DNA from: Botryotinia globosa
Lineage: Eukaryota; Ascomycota; Leotiomycetes; Helotiales; Sclerotiniaceae
Length of the DNA: 64,000 bases
Assembly (NCBI GenBank): GCA_014898425.1
Contig: RCSZ01000008.1
Span: 1,437,501-1,501,500, forward strand
Direction of reading: 5' to 3'
The position numbers and the translations under genes are program-made. This document shows, piece by piece, positions 1-12,209 of the stretch (within the stretch, counting starts at the first letter, position 1; every line of letters starts with the position of its first letter). Under the pieces are notes generated by a model. The model saw only the letters and a program-made list of their open reading frames with translations. It was not told the DNA's origin and did no database searches.

Positions 1-3000
1 TACCAAAGGCTGATCAGCTATTGGAGTGTCATTTTCCTTATCATCCAAGGCCTTGGCTGCCGCTGCGCCTGCGGCTGCCCCTGCTAGTCCAGCAAGGGCA
101 ACAGCCTCGAAGTCTTCAACTTCCTTTGGCTTGTCCTCTTTTGGAGACTCGCTTTGCTCCTGTATAGAATCTGAGGAAGCAGGGGGCTCCTCAATTACTT
201 CCTGTAGGATTTCTTTAGCCTCGGGAGCTTCTTCTTCTATTGGGACCGCAGGTGGATCAGATGATAGATCTTCGGCGGATTCCTCAGGTGCCTCTTTGGT
301 TTCCGTAGTTTGTTCCACAACAGCGCTCTCTATTACTGGGTCTTCTAAAGGTATTGCTTCCGCAACAATTGTCTCATCAATCGGCTGTTCAGCCACTACG
401 GCGATGGACTCTTCGTTCGGCGGTGTAAAGCTGGCTTTTTCGACAGTTTCTTGGAGATCTGGTTCGCTGGATGCTTCCACTAATGGTTCCTGGACACCTT
501 CGTCAGGTTGTTGGAGATCCAGCTCACTGGATGCCTCCAATGCTTCCTGGAAATTTTCGACGACGGGTTCTTCACTCGGTGTTTCGACGGGCTCCCCAGG
601 AATTTCTTGAACCACGGCCTCTTCAGCCTGCCCAACAACCACTTCTTCAGTTGGTTCTTGAGCTACAGCCTCTTCAGCTTCCTCAATAGCTACTTCTTCG
701 GCTTGCTCAACGACTACTTCTTGAGCTGCCGGATCTTCTATTCAATGTCAGAATGCATTCATTCCATAAAAGCTATGACAACGCACCCTCTATTGTCTGA
801 ATAACCTCAGGCTGTTCCTCAGCCTGAACTTCCTCGGTTGGTTCAACAACATCAACTTGCGTAGGTTCAGGCTCTGCATAAAACTTAGCGTCAGTAACTG
901 AGGGATCAAGTGGAAAGTGAAAATGAAAATCTCTATCTTTGAAAGTTTGAACTATTGTAGGTTCCAGACCCAAAACGAGAATGGATTCAAAGTTTCCGAG
1001 ATCGAACGTACCAGGTGGCGCTTGTTCTCCATCCTCCAAAATCTCAATGGGTGTGGTAGGTGTTTGGGGAGTTTTCATGATTGGGCTGGGCCCTAGAAGC
1101 ATTTTGTGTCAGTTTGTGTGTAAGGACAATTTTTATTTCATCTCGGAGAGGTGTTTATTGGATCGATTCGCATTCGTAACCCCCATTGTTCTTTCAAACT
1201 TTGAATTCGTCATCTTCTGGCTGGCATGAAAGTTCTCAAAATTTCCGGACCTCTGAAACACATCTTGGGGTTATAGAGATGATTTGAAGCAAATTGACTT
1301 AGAACTTTGCCAATAGAATATACGCCGTATAATATATAGTTTTGAATATTTTCAAAATAGGTAGGTGGCCTTGTCGTGAAGTATGAGATCCGACACGTGT
1401 CAAATGATCGTGGACATACGTATGCAGGGTTGTATGTGTACAGAATATAAGAGGACACATAACTTACCAATAGGACCTTCTGTCTTAACGCTCTCTGGCT
1501 CGGGATTGCTTTCAATCACTGGTTCCTCAGAAGTATCAACTGGGGCGGATTCTAATTACCCCGCATTAATTTATTTATCACAACGTGTACAAGAGACGAA
1601 AAAGTGAAAATTTACCGGGGGCAATTTCTTCTACAACCACAGGCTCTGAAGGGGGATCGTTGGCTGTTGGAGATAAATCGATAAGCTTGTTATTCTCTGG
1701 GGGAGCTCGATGTAGGGGATCCAAAGCCCAATTTGAAAAGAATCCAAATCCTCCGGGACACTCACTGGCTTCTGGTTCTATAGGAGATTCTGAATGAGCT
1801 GATTCCTCAGCTGGTGCGGGAATAGGCTCGCTTGGTGTGGGCTCAAGCTCTGGTTCTGTATCTTGGTGTGAGTATATTGTTTTGGAGAAATGGTGGAGAA
1901 ATGAGCTATCAAACACCTACCAGCTGGACTTTCCTGGATTGGATCGGTAGCAGATTCTACAGTATGAGAAATTTCAGCAGCGGGCTCTTCGATAAGTGGA
2001 TTTTCGGCAAGGGGCTCTTCGGTAGAAAGATCTTCAGTCAAAGGCTCCTCGACTGGAATAGTCTCCAGTTGTGTCGACTCGGATTCTAGACGTTTTTTCA
2101 GCCACATCTCACAATACAACATACGTAAACCCTTGCAATACCTACCAGCATCTTTTTCCAGAGCTTTCTCCTCTTCGGGAGCTTCCCCTGATGGCTCTTC
2201 ATCTACCACAGTCTCAACAGGTGTAGCATTGACGGGAACAGATTCTGTTTCTTTTCAATAAGTTATTAGTATGCCAGACATTTTGATTATGAAGTCTTCT
2301 TGTTTAGTGAACGCTTACCGGCGGGAGCTTCCACATTCTCAATAACCTCCTTATTCTCGTCCGCGGGCGGTTGGGGGTCGTCGATTGTCTGGGTCTCGTT
2401 TTCTGTGACTAAAAAACTTGTTATTCCCCTGAATTCAAACCAGACGAAGTACAATGTTAAGAGGAAGTGCGGGCAAACTCACTTGCAGCAACATCACCAT
2501 TGATTTCATCGTTAATTTCATCATCCAGGGCTATCAATTGCTGTCTTAGTATCTTGTTGTAATAAAGTAGGTTCGCGGAAGAAAATTGAATTGCAACTTA
2601 CCTGCAGGGGTTTCATGCGCTTCAACTGGTTGTTCTTCAACTGGTTGTTCTTCAACTGGTTGTTCTTCAACTGGTTGTTCTTCAACTGGTTGTTCTTCAA
2701 CTGGTTGTTCTTCAACTGGTTGTTCTTCAACTGGTTGTTCTTCATGGACTGGAGGGCTGGGATCTTCATCCGAGACGGTTTCTTCAGTCTGAATAAGTTC
2801 TTTGTCCTCGACAACTGCTCCGGGCTCATTTCCTGCATCTTTGGAAACTTCTGGCATCTCGTTCACCCCTTGCTCAGGAACTGGACTTTCAGGCTCTTGG
2901 GGCGGGGCATTTTCCGTGATCTCAACAGAGAGTTCTTCGCTGGTTGGCTTGGAAGGTTCCATGGAAAGGGCACCCGGGCTCTGGACAGATTCGTCCTCGG

Positions 3001-6000
3001 GCACTGCGATTTCGGCTTCCTCGTTATGACTTGATTCTTCTGAATGTACTGGTCCTTCTTCCTCGATGACTGCCTCGGGAGTATCACCTGCGATAACGAG
3101 TGTTTCTGGGTCCTCCTCTAACTCTTGGGTATGATTTTCAATTTCCGGGGAAGGGTCGGTTTCCGAAGTCTCGATATGTTTCTCTCCGTCACTGATTGAT
3201 TCGGGAAGACTTTCTACAGCAGGGGCTTCTGTATTTTCGATACCTTCTTTTTCGGGTTCGTGAACTTCTTCAATGTCGATATTTTCGCCTGGCTGAATAG
3301 CATCCTTCTCAGTCACCGTTTCGGAAAGGTTGTCCGCAACGGATACCTGCGGGTCTTCGTTAGGTTCTTCCTCGTGAACAGGAGTATCGGGGTCTCCAAC
3401 GGTAGCTGTTACAGCTGGCTGATTATTCTCCTCTACAGAGTCCGGGATGCTCTCGACAAGTTCCTCTCCAGGGATAGAATTATTGGTATTATCGATATTG
3501 GCTGCTTCATCAAGTTGAAAGACATTATCCTCTTCATCCAATGATTTGTGTGCATTATCCAAGGAAGGATCAGGAACTTCAACTGATACGTTGGTAAGAA
3601 CCGGAGCATTTGTTTCATCCGTCTCAGGCAAATGTTTCTCCTCACTTCCTGCCGTTTCAGGGCCGTGTTCTTCGGTAGCAGATGAATCTTCGTCCTCATG
3701 TTCGTTATCAGATTCCGAGTCTTCATCATTTGAATCGCCATTCCAACTTGATGCCTCGTTTTCCGATTTGATTGGATCGGACTCCTTCAACTCTTTCGCC
3801 TCGATTTCGCCACTGTGCTCGGTAGAAGGCAGCTCGGTCTGAAGTTCTTCAATTGGTTCGGGGTTGATGTTATCTGGAGTTGTTTGTGCGAGACTTTCAT
3901 TTGGATCTTGAGGAGGATCTTGATGGATTTCTACTTGCTGTTCGTTGCTAGCCGGCGATTCTTGAGTTTCATTGGAAAGCTGTTCCTCTCCAGATTCAGC
4001 TTGTGATTCCTCGTTTGGCTGTTCCAAAGTATTTTCGGTATTGACAGGAATGGTTTCATTGTTAACCTCAGGCACTGGGCCGGCTTCTGGAGATTCTTGG
4101 ATCGCTTCCGTCTTGCCTAAAGCATCTTCTGTCGGCACCATTTCTGGTTGGTTGGATGTCTCCTCAATCACTACGGGATCTTGTTCAGGCATGAGTAAGT
4201 CTGCTATCTCATCATCTTCAGAGAAATCATGAACATCTTCAACATCTCCTGATGAGACATTTTCCGGCTCCAAGTCATTCTGAACCATTGCCGGTACAGT
4301 ATCGTTCTCGAGTTGCGTTACTGTATCGTCATTTGCTTGTGGTTCTTGAAATTCCTCTATCTCCATTGGACTTTTTTCAGATTCCGGTAATTCTGGAGCA
4401 CTTTCTGCCTCGTTGGAGATTTGATCGATCGTCATCGGTATTTCTTCATTCTCTGGACTCTCATTGCTTTCTCTCGTATCGGTAGAAATCTCTTCAACTC
4501 CCACGGATGTTTCCGGCGTTGAATGCTCCTCGGTTATGGCTTGTGAATCATCCGAATGACTCTTGTCCGAAGCTTCCTCTTCTACAGACGTTTCTGGCGT
4601 TGAATCTCCCTCAATTATGGCTTGTGAATCATCTAGATGACTCTCGTTCGAAGTTTCGTCTTTTACTGGAGTTTGTTGAACACTTTCGCTCTCGATTGGC
4701 AATTCTTCGACTTTTGCATCAGATTCCAGAGCTTCTGGGTTAACGAGGGTATCTTCTTGGCTCTGGGGTGAATTTTCGATTGTAGCTGGAATATCTAGGA
4801 GGACATCGCCGGGCTCAACGCTGTCTGTATCTGGGCTGTTCCCAGGACTTTCCTCAGTAGAATCTCCAACAACCTTTTTTTCGACGGCTGGACTGTCATC
4901 GGAGTCGCTCGATTGTGCTAATTCCTGAATGACATCATCCTCGACATTAGAGTCTTCCACGTGATCTGCCAGATCATTAGTCTCGGTAGTCCCAGTCGGA
5001 TCCTCGGGGGTCAGAATATCAGTATCGACATTGTTAGGCTCTGTCTCCATCGGATTGTCCTCGCTTGGCTGAGGAGAAGGTTCATTTGGCTTAGATTCTT
5101 CATCGGTATTATTATTTGCCTCTTCCGGAGTGTCATCAGTTTCGGGTCCAGCTTCTTCGGGACTAGGCGTTTCGGCTTCGGTTGGTTGAATAGGCTCATC
5201 TGTTGAATCTTCTGTGCCTGTTTGGTCTGGAACAACTTCTCCTGGAGTCTCCAAAGTCTCATGATTGACGTCATTCAATTCTTCCTTCCCCTCATCTTGA
5301 ACGTTACTTTCGATCGTTACTGGCTCCTGGACAGGTAGGGATACTGACTCGAGTGTATTGGAGACTTCTTCAGGATCGGACTCTTCAGAAGACTTTTCCT
5401 CGATTGGTTTCTCGTTCGCATCAAGTCCAACTTGGGGGTCTGATTCAACATTTTTCCCGGATATATCCTCGACAGGAGGTGGTACTTCCTCATCATTATG
5501 TGTACTTCCTTCCAGTACAGCGGGTTCGTCACTAGAGTGAGTATCATCCTCCGGTTGAGGCTCATCGATTGTTGTAGGTGTCTCTAGGGAGCTTGGAATC
5601 TCTTCGCCGGTGACAGTTATTGGTGTGGATTCGACAGGTTCTGGGGCCTCTTCCACAGAGGCTGACATCTCCTCGGCACCAGCCGAAAATTCTTCGGTGC
5701 TCGAACTCTTTTCAGCTACTTCAGGATCTTGTGAATCATGTTCATCCGGTAAAGGGCTCTCCTCTTCATTGGCAGGACTTTCCACTGTAGCTTCCGAAAC
5801 AACCTTACTGTCGGGCTCTTCCGTATTAACCTCCGTCCCATTTGCAGCAGTGAGCTTATCATCCTCAACTTCAACCGTTTCGTTTGTAACAGGAACTTCA
5901 TCGTCAACATGAGATTCTTCGATGGCAGCGGTAGTGTCTTCTGTGCTCGGAATATCTCCAGTTCCCATCTGTGAATCTTCTGTTATTGGCACATCAGTTG

Positions 6001-7815
6001 TGGACCCCTCTTCTGTAGCTACATGTTCCTCGGGGACAGCCTGATCGTTCTGCATGATCGCAACGTTTTCTTCTCCCTCCTCTATGTCATCTGAAGCTGG
6101 TGCATCACTGGTTGGTGTCTCCTCGGTATCTGTATGTTCTTCAGGTTGTGTTGGCAAGTTTTCTTGTACTGGTACTATTTCTTCGGCCTCTATATTCTCA
6201 CTTGGGTTGTCTTCTGGTAGAGATGGTGGGTCTGGATCTTTTGAGGTGATAGTTAGTACATCTTATTCATGACATCTGATCATTTACTGCAGATTGATAT
6301 TTCAAAACTTCATCAAGCAATAGTAGTACTCACCTGATACTGGCTGAAAAACATCTGGAGTTGTCTGTCGCTCCTGGACTGCTTCATCACCAATGTTTTC
6401 AGCTGGTATGGACTCATCACTATGTGTTGCCGTTTCCGAGGGTTTCAGTATTGGCAACAATGCCATTTTAGAAGCATCCCTTCCTTTGCTCCTACTTTTC
6501 TTAGCGTCGCCTTTCTCTTTCCTGTCCTTTGCCTTCCTTTTCTCCCCCCTCGAATGTTTTTCGAGCTCAGCATATTTCCGCTGGGGCGGGTCAGGAACTT
6601 CTGGTGGTACTCGTAGTCCATCTTCAGTAGACCGTGAGCTTTCCCTGCTTCTTTTGATCCTCTTACTCAATAGAGACTCGGGTTTGCGTGGAACCTCGGG
6701 CACAGATGGCTTTCTATCCTTACTGCTTCTCTTGCTCTTCTTCTCTCTTGATCTGGAACTTGTTGATGCTATATCGTCGGCGAAACGAACTGTGTGATTT
6801 GACGGATGCGATTGATGGGATTCTATTTTACTAAGTGCATATCTGTCGTCCCGTATGTCTTCTGATGGTGGAGCGTCTGGAACGGAAGGGGGGATGTCAT
6901 CTGATGTATTTGGAGTAGGATCGGAAGAAATTTCTAAACTACGATTCGATCCAGGCTCCGGCACTGTTTCAAAGTTAATAATGCGATCTTAAATATGCAA
7001 AGATGAGATTAAACAAGTGGTGTTCATGAACACGTGAAGATGATACATAGTACCTCAAGATATAAGATGTTTTCATACCTGCTTCTGTATGATCATTCGC
7101 TAGACGTTCTTCCGAAGTCGCGGTCGATTCTATCAATTTCGAGTCAGTCAAATCACCTGCCGTCGATAGGGGCTTGTCGCTTTCGGGAGACGGCGGTTGT
7201 TCTCCCAAGTCATGTATATCTTCAGTCCCTTTCTCCTTGGATATATCTTCCTCCGGTGAAGGTGGATCTCCATCCTCACTTTCAGACAGCGGGGTATCGC
7301 TTGTTTCTTTCGTTTCTATTGGCTCTTCTGGTATTCCCTCTAATTTATCTTGATTCTCATTATCATTACCCTCACCCTCCTCGTCATCTTCATCGTCTGT
7401 ATTTTTGGTTAGCAATGCAAAGGTAGATCTATGGGAGCATTCAACGTTGCATTTTTAATGGAAGTGGAACATTCATGATTGTTCGATTGATTAAAAACAA
7501 GAATTGTGGAGAAGATTGCAGACTTTGGATGGGAATTCGAGATGCAGACATGGAATCAGGAAAGCTTACCTGTCTTCCCCTCATAATATCTGGCAATTTT
7601 AGGATTTGATGTATCCAATACTAAAGGTTTCGCCCACTGAGTTGTCTGGATTGAGGACCAATTACTACCAATGGCCGTGGTTCTGGCTGGACAAAAAGAA
7701 ATATTCATACTGAGGGTGTGTGTACCTCGTCACAAGCAACAGAAGATGCAGAATCCTCTACGTGATGAACGAATTGAACGTCCTTCTTATTGTTCTCTTG
7801 ATCCTTTCTTCCCAT
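1..7815 (-). CDS. Giant acidic Glu/Pro/Ser-rich protein, 13 exons, C-terminus beyond left edge
   Basis: I do not recognise this gene with confidence. Exons on the minus strand, from splice sites and open frame: 7815-7726 (start ATG tentative), about 7645-7570, 7396-7079, 6963-6334, 6237-2602, 2530-2483, 2402-2319, 2250-2146, 2085-1921, 1861-1616, 1551-1468, 1092-787 and 737 to beyond 1. More than 2,100 residues are visible. Nearly all are Glu, Asp, Pro, Ser, Thr and Val, without predicted fold. A basic Lys/Arg/Ser segment lies in 6334-6963 (KKSKRSSKDRK, KRKAKDRKEK). Eight EEQPV pentapeptides lie at 2624-2743. Near the left edge the acidic run changes to an Ala/Gly stretch (ALAGLAGAAAGAAAAKAL). 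Every intron from exon 2 on is phase 1. A long disordered, Ala-patched acidic protein is reminiscent of the Woronin-body tether Leashin (annotated as involucrin-repeat protein), but this is only a guess. The junction of exons 1 and 2 and the 1093-1467 gap (long intron or missed exon) are uncertain. Confidence 0.75.
2624..2743. repeat. 15-bp tandem repeat, 8 perfect copies, coding EEQPV
   Basis: The unit aactggttgttcttc repeats eight times without a mismatch and, read on the minus strand, encodes EEQPV eight times in the large exon of the acidic protein, just before its donor site at 2601. Perfect identity suggests recent expansion or ongoing length variation. Confidence 0.95.
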
Positions 7816-8718
7816 GGTCTACAATGACGAGGGGGGTTGCCTCCGGTTGAATGCGGGTGCCCAATCTTTGGGTGACAAACGTTTGGTTACCACCCGAGAA
7901 TCGATTCAACGTGGTTGGAATGGAAGACGGTACAATAATGGAAGAATCCAAGATGACTTATATCAGCAGATGGCAAAGCGTAAAATGATTCGCCTATAGG
8001 AAAATAGAATGATGAATAAAATCAAGACTGGAAGCAAGATTCGGAAGCAAGAACGGAATTTCGTGCGAAAATTGGTTTCATTGGTAGGTACAAGGAGGAA
8101 GTCATTGACAAAAGAGAGTCAGTACAGTAACACTTTTCCCCCAGAGCATAAGATAGAGATGGGCCAGAAGTCCCACGGTAGTCCCACGACGATTTGCCAA
8201 TGTTTGTCGACAGGATTATTAGAAATTTGCCTAAATCATGGTCGTGCTCAACCATTATTGGCCCAACATGATACATTGCAGCCACGTCGCAATCAAATCA
8301 ATCAAATGAATGATATTATGATAATAATCAAATGTGATTTTCGAGGCCATCCGCGATCTATCATCTATGTTGCAGGGCCCCGACCGAGTGCAGGCTGTGC
8401 AGGCTGTGCAGGCCAACCAAGCTGCACATTGATGAGAAAGTGGACAAGACCGTGCAGTCAGAAAATTCAAAGTTCAGAGTCCAGAGTCCAGAGAGAGAAA
8501 AATGGTAATGTGCAGGAAGGAAGAAATCCGGTAAAATGGTAAAATGGTAAAATGGACCAAAATCCCTGCTGCTTGCAGCCTCCATTCAATTCATACGTCG
8601 ACATTGTACTAATAAATGGGGTAGAGGGTAGATGTCACTGGATGATGTGGGACGATGATTGATCAATTAATTCATTGAATATCTTGAATCTTGATGTACG
8701 GAGTAGAGTACGAGAGTG

Positions 8719-8758
8719 CGAGACTGCGAGACTGCGAGACTGCGAGACTGCGAGACTG
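8719..8758. repeat. 8-bp tandem repeat (gcgagact), 5 copies
   Basis: Five head-to-tail perfect copies of gcgagact in non-coding DNA, followed by a broken copy. A simple minisatellite. Confidence 0.9.
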
Positions 8759-8866
8759 CTACCCGAAAATGTTTCGCGGCGCCGTGCAGATTGACCTGGT
8801 GGGTTGTTGTGCAACGTGGTCAGTCGCCTTATCCTCCGTATACCTGCCTCATCTTTTGGATGCTTG

Positions 8867-8906
8867 CCATCACCTGCCATCACCTACCATCACCTACCAT
8901 CACCTA
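8867..8906. repeat. 10-bp tandem repeat (ccatcaccta), 4 copies
   Basis: Four copies of ccatcaccta; the first ends in g rather than a. Non-coding. Confidence 0.9.
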
Positions 8907-10182
8907 CCAGTGAAGCCAATCAAACCAGTGGATGAGTAAGCTTTATCCTCTGTCAATCATTGTGGAATCAAGACAGAAATCAGACTGCGATAAGCAAAAA
9001 GAAAAGTAAGAAAATCACAACACGCAAAAACCCTCTTCGCCCCCCCAATAAATGATAATGGCATCCAATGTCATCCATACGATATTGGCTCGATTGGTTA
9101 ATTGTAACTATGTATGTAACCCTTTGCCACACCAGCGGAATTCTTTGGTGCTGATGCCCAGAATAGTGTTTGCGACGTGATGAGTTGTCAGTACAGATAC
9201 ATTACATAAAGTACCTACTACCTACCTACATAATTATCGTCTAGTACTTACTGAGTTACTGTACCCATCCTTTTGGGTGCCCGGGTATCCGATGTACGAC
9301 AATCTTCAAGGGGGTGAGGGTCTAGCTCTTTTGGCGATTCCGTCGATGATGCCGATATGTCAATTCAACTTACTTCAGAGTTCAAGCATCTAGAAAATGA
9401 GGGGTGAGAATTTATTGTGAGACCTTACAACCTTACTTATAATATATTTGATGCATTGATGCATTGATGCACAAGATGTTGTGTTGGTGGTGTGGGTACG
9501 AAAAGTCCAAAAACGAGTGGTTAGAATTCGAACAAACAACCTTGGAATTCAATTCAGAGTGGCTTGAACAAAGACAATTTCTATAATTAATTCGACAACT
9601 CAAAAATGTTCCGAATGAACTGGGCCAACTAGGATTGCTTCTGGATCCAAGTCTATAAGAATAACCGCACTCCCTCTCCAACAGAATTTTGATCTGTTTG
9701 GCTACTTGTACTTGCTAGTCGTCGACTCTCCAGTGTTTCAGCTAGGAGAGTAAAACATGACTCAAAAGCGAGGCTGGCATGATGGATACCTACGTTAGCT
9801 TTCATGTACCTATCTATGTATGTCTGTGTGTATCTATCTATCCATCCACAGTATCAAATCGGTGGATGACCATCATGTGAGCGAAGGTCAAGGAAGGTAT
9901 TGGTAACCACATGCATCATTAAATTGTTGGTAGATGTTATTCTAGTTTATTGGTAATAGAAGGTATTCGGTGTCCGTTTGACAGATGTACAGCAAATCCC
10001 AAACGCCGTCGCAGTTAATGGATTCGAAACTCCCGATATCCTCTCTTGTGCAAATTGAAAATTGAAGCTGCCAGTGCCCTCGCAAAAGAATCTCGCACGC
10101 CTCCCCCCATACACAAAACAAACTGATAAAACCAGAAATCCCAACGACCCACTCGCTCAATATTGGATTTATTGTTCTTGAA

Positions 10183-11040
10183 TTACATGGCCATCTCAGC
10201 TTGTAGCTTTCGCAATTCTTCCTCTTCGTCATCTTCTTCAACATGAACGGGTGCTTTGGATTTGACTGAAATTGAACAATTAGTAACTTTCAACATAAGG
10301 ATGATATTGGCACAAGAAACTCACCCTCTCCGTTCACAACAGATGGCAACCTATGAACTTCGTCAGAGACTGGCACGGAACCAGTCTTTAGCATCTTATT
10401 GTCTAACTGCTCTTGTTCAAGATCCGCTAATTCGTCTTCGAGCTCAGTCTCATCTATAGGCTCGCCGAGAGGTGCGCTCGTGATAGCTTGTGCGATTTCT
10501 TCGCCCAAAGCATGCTGTTCTCGAAGTTTGTCCCTAAAAGTATATATATTAGCCTTTACCACCATCGCCATCGAACCACAAAAAAACATACATTGTCTCA
10601 TCAACCTTATTGATATCGAGTTTGCCATGGATAGCTGCCATTGCCTTGCCGGCTTTCTCCATGGCAAGGAGAGTCTCCTTGTTGATGTTGGCTGCTTCGA
10701 TAGAGTAAATCTGTTGTTCCAACGTCGATATCTGCGCAATAGTTTGATCTAGAGTGTGCTCATGTTGCTTCTTCCGGCGCAATGCAGCCTTCGCAGCTAA
10801 GAAATAACCAAATATCAGCAGCTGCTATATATACGGTCCGGAGAAATAGAACATACCATTCTTATTCGTGCTTACATTTTTCCTAGCTATCGCATCTTGC
10901 TCGTCCATTTGGCTCTGTAAATGTCGCTCTCGCTTCTGCAGCATCTCAAGCTGCGCACGTAGTCCTAAGATAGCATTCTTCGGGGAGTCCTTCGCTTTCG
11001 CCGCACTCCCTCCCCCAAACCAGCCCCAAACACCCGACAT
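10183..11040 (-). CDS. snf7: ESCRT-III subunit Snf7/Vps32
   Basis: Snf7/Vps32 polymerises on endosomal membranes and, with Vps20, Vps2 and Vps24, cuts intralumenal vesicles into the multivesicular body; in fungi it also serves the Rim/Pal pH pathway. Four exons: 11040-10857, 10796-10592, 10533-10325 and 10265-10183, joining in frame to 226 aa, the usual size. The N-terminus (MSGVWGWFGGG) matches the family's membrane-inserting start. A basic helical-hairpin core follows (LRAQLEMLQKRERHLQ, then QISTLEQQIYSIEAANINKE), then an acidic tail ending EEEELRKLQAEMAM, the helix that in this family binds the Vps4 MIT domain (MIM1). All three introns have consensus ends. It is divergent from ten1 across 559 bp. 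Confidence 0.95.
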
Positions 11041-11599
11041 ATTTCACGATACTGTGCGGACTCGGAATCGTTGAGTTGGCAGGACTTTCAAGTCCCCAGC
11101 GCTGTTTCGCAAATTATGAGGAGATTGCAAGGGCTCGAAATCGATCGAAGTGGCGGCTAATGATTAGGGTTTGATGATAAGAAGTGCTATCTGAACTTGA
11201 TAGTGGGGAGCTTGACTTTGTCGGACAAAGACGGTAAAGGCAAGTAAACGAGTTGGCCGGCCGTGGAAGATGGAATCAGTAGTGTCGAGTATGTTTCGTT
11301 GGTGGGATTCTATAAATGTTTTTGTGGTTGCCTACGGTTGTTTCGCATTAGTTGATTGAAGTGAATGATGAAAGTGTGGTAACATGGCGTCGATGATGAC
11401 GCTAGTCCCCTCGTCTATATCAGGTTAGCGCAAGTTTAAACATGAATCACGTGTATTGTTTTGTTCCAGCCCAGCTATCTGGTGATCTCGAGTTTCATGT
11501 ATGACAGGTAAACTTCTACCACAAGAATCAACAACACCAATACCTTTTTTTACAGTCCTATAGTATAATTTCTCTGAGCTGGCTGATAGAACGAATAAT
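11041..11599. promoter_or_regulatory. Divergent promoter region, snf7 / ten1
   Basis: 559 bp between the start codons of snf7 (-) and ten1 (+). No coding frame is convincing, so it must hold both promoters and leaders. I cannot point to specific factor sites. Confidence 0.5.
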
Positions 11600-12209
11600 A
11601 TGTCAAAACAATATTCGGGACCTAATCCTTCGAAACTCATATTACTTGCCGACCTTCAACGGTTTTCAGAAGGGGATAAAGTTCGATTCTTAGGGTGGTA
11701 TGATTAACATCCCTCCTAGTTCACTCCTCTTTCTTTTTCGACCAAATTTTCATTGTCTACAATGTATATTAGCAATCTCTTTCTCTCATTGGAAAACAGA
11801 CATTCTCTGTCAGATCTTAGCTATTCACCAGTTCTAAGGGGAGTTCCCTAAATACTCGGCAGAGCAATTTGGAAAGGCTTATAATTTAAAAAGAGATAGA
11901 CTAACATTGCACTTATATAGTGTGATAAATTATAACAGAGGCTCTGCTATTCTTACTTTGGAACACAACTTTCCCATTGGTAATGGGATCAAAGCCTGTG
12001 TCAATGTTCAACTTCTGCTGAATAGCTTAACCCACCATGAAACCCGGGTTGGAGAGTGGGTCAATGTTGTGGGTTATGTAGCAAACACAAATGAGCCACA
12101 AGATATCAAGACTCATGAATTATGGACTGATATTGCTATTCAAGCAATCGCCTTGTGGTCATCCGGTTCTATACAACTCGATGCATATGAAAGAAGTCTT
12201 ATGCCTTGA
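11600..12209 (+). CDS. ten1: CST complex subunit Ten1 (telomere capping)
   Basis: Ten1 is the smallest subunit of the CST (Stn1-Ten1) complex, an OB-fold protein that protects telomeric single strands and helps fill in the C-strand. Two exons, 11600-11697 and 11921-12209, separated by a 223-bp intron (donor GTATGA, branch CTAAC near 11901, acceptor TATATAG), give 128 aa, the family size. Features that match fungal Ten1 as I know it: the start GPNPSKLILLADL, then GDKVRFLGCVINY across the splice junction, a central beta-rich stretch, GEWVNVVGYV, and a closing helix with AIALWSSGSIQLDAYE. The exon 1/exon 2 join falls inside the conserved FLGCV segment, which strongly supports the model. A reading of the second exon alone would miss the first OB strand. 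Confidence 0.85.

Larger units (their letters stand above)
7816..10182. other. Intergenic gap with short tandem repeats
   Basis: No gene is supported here. It lies upstream of the acidic protein (-) and downstream of Snf7 (-). It contains the tandem repeats at 8719 and 8867, poly-ctac tracts near 9210-9235 and tatc tracts near 9810-9850. The open frames present on both strands have no coding-like composition. Confidence 0.6.

Noticed and set aside
26..5912. Many Ser/Thr/Gly-rich open frames on the plus strand
   Set aside because: They are the reverse reading of Glu/Asp/Pro codons of the acidic minus-strand gene; splice sites and composition support only the minus strand.
8719..8906. CRISPR-like array
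   Set aside because: Short direct repeats without spacers in a eukaryotic intergenic region; simple minisatellites.
10010..10035. Second B-box-like sequence (GTTTCGAATCC, minus)
   Set aside because: Does not match the B-box core and no cloverleaf could be drawn.
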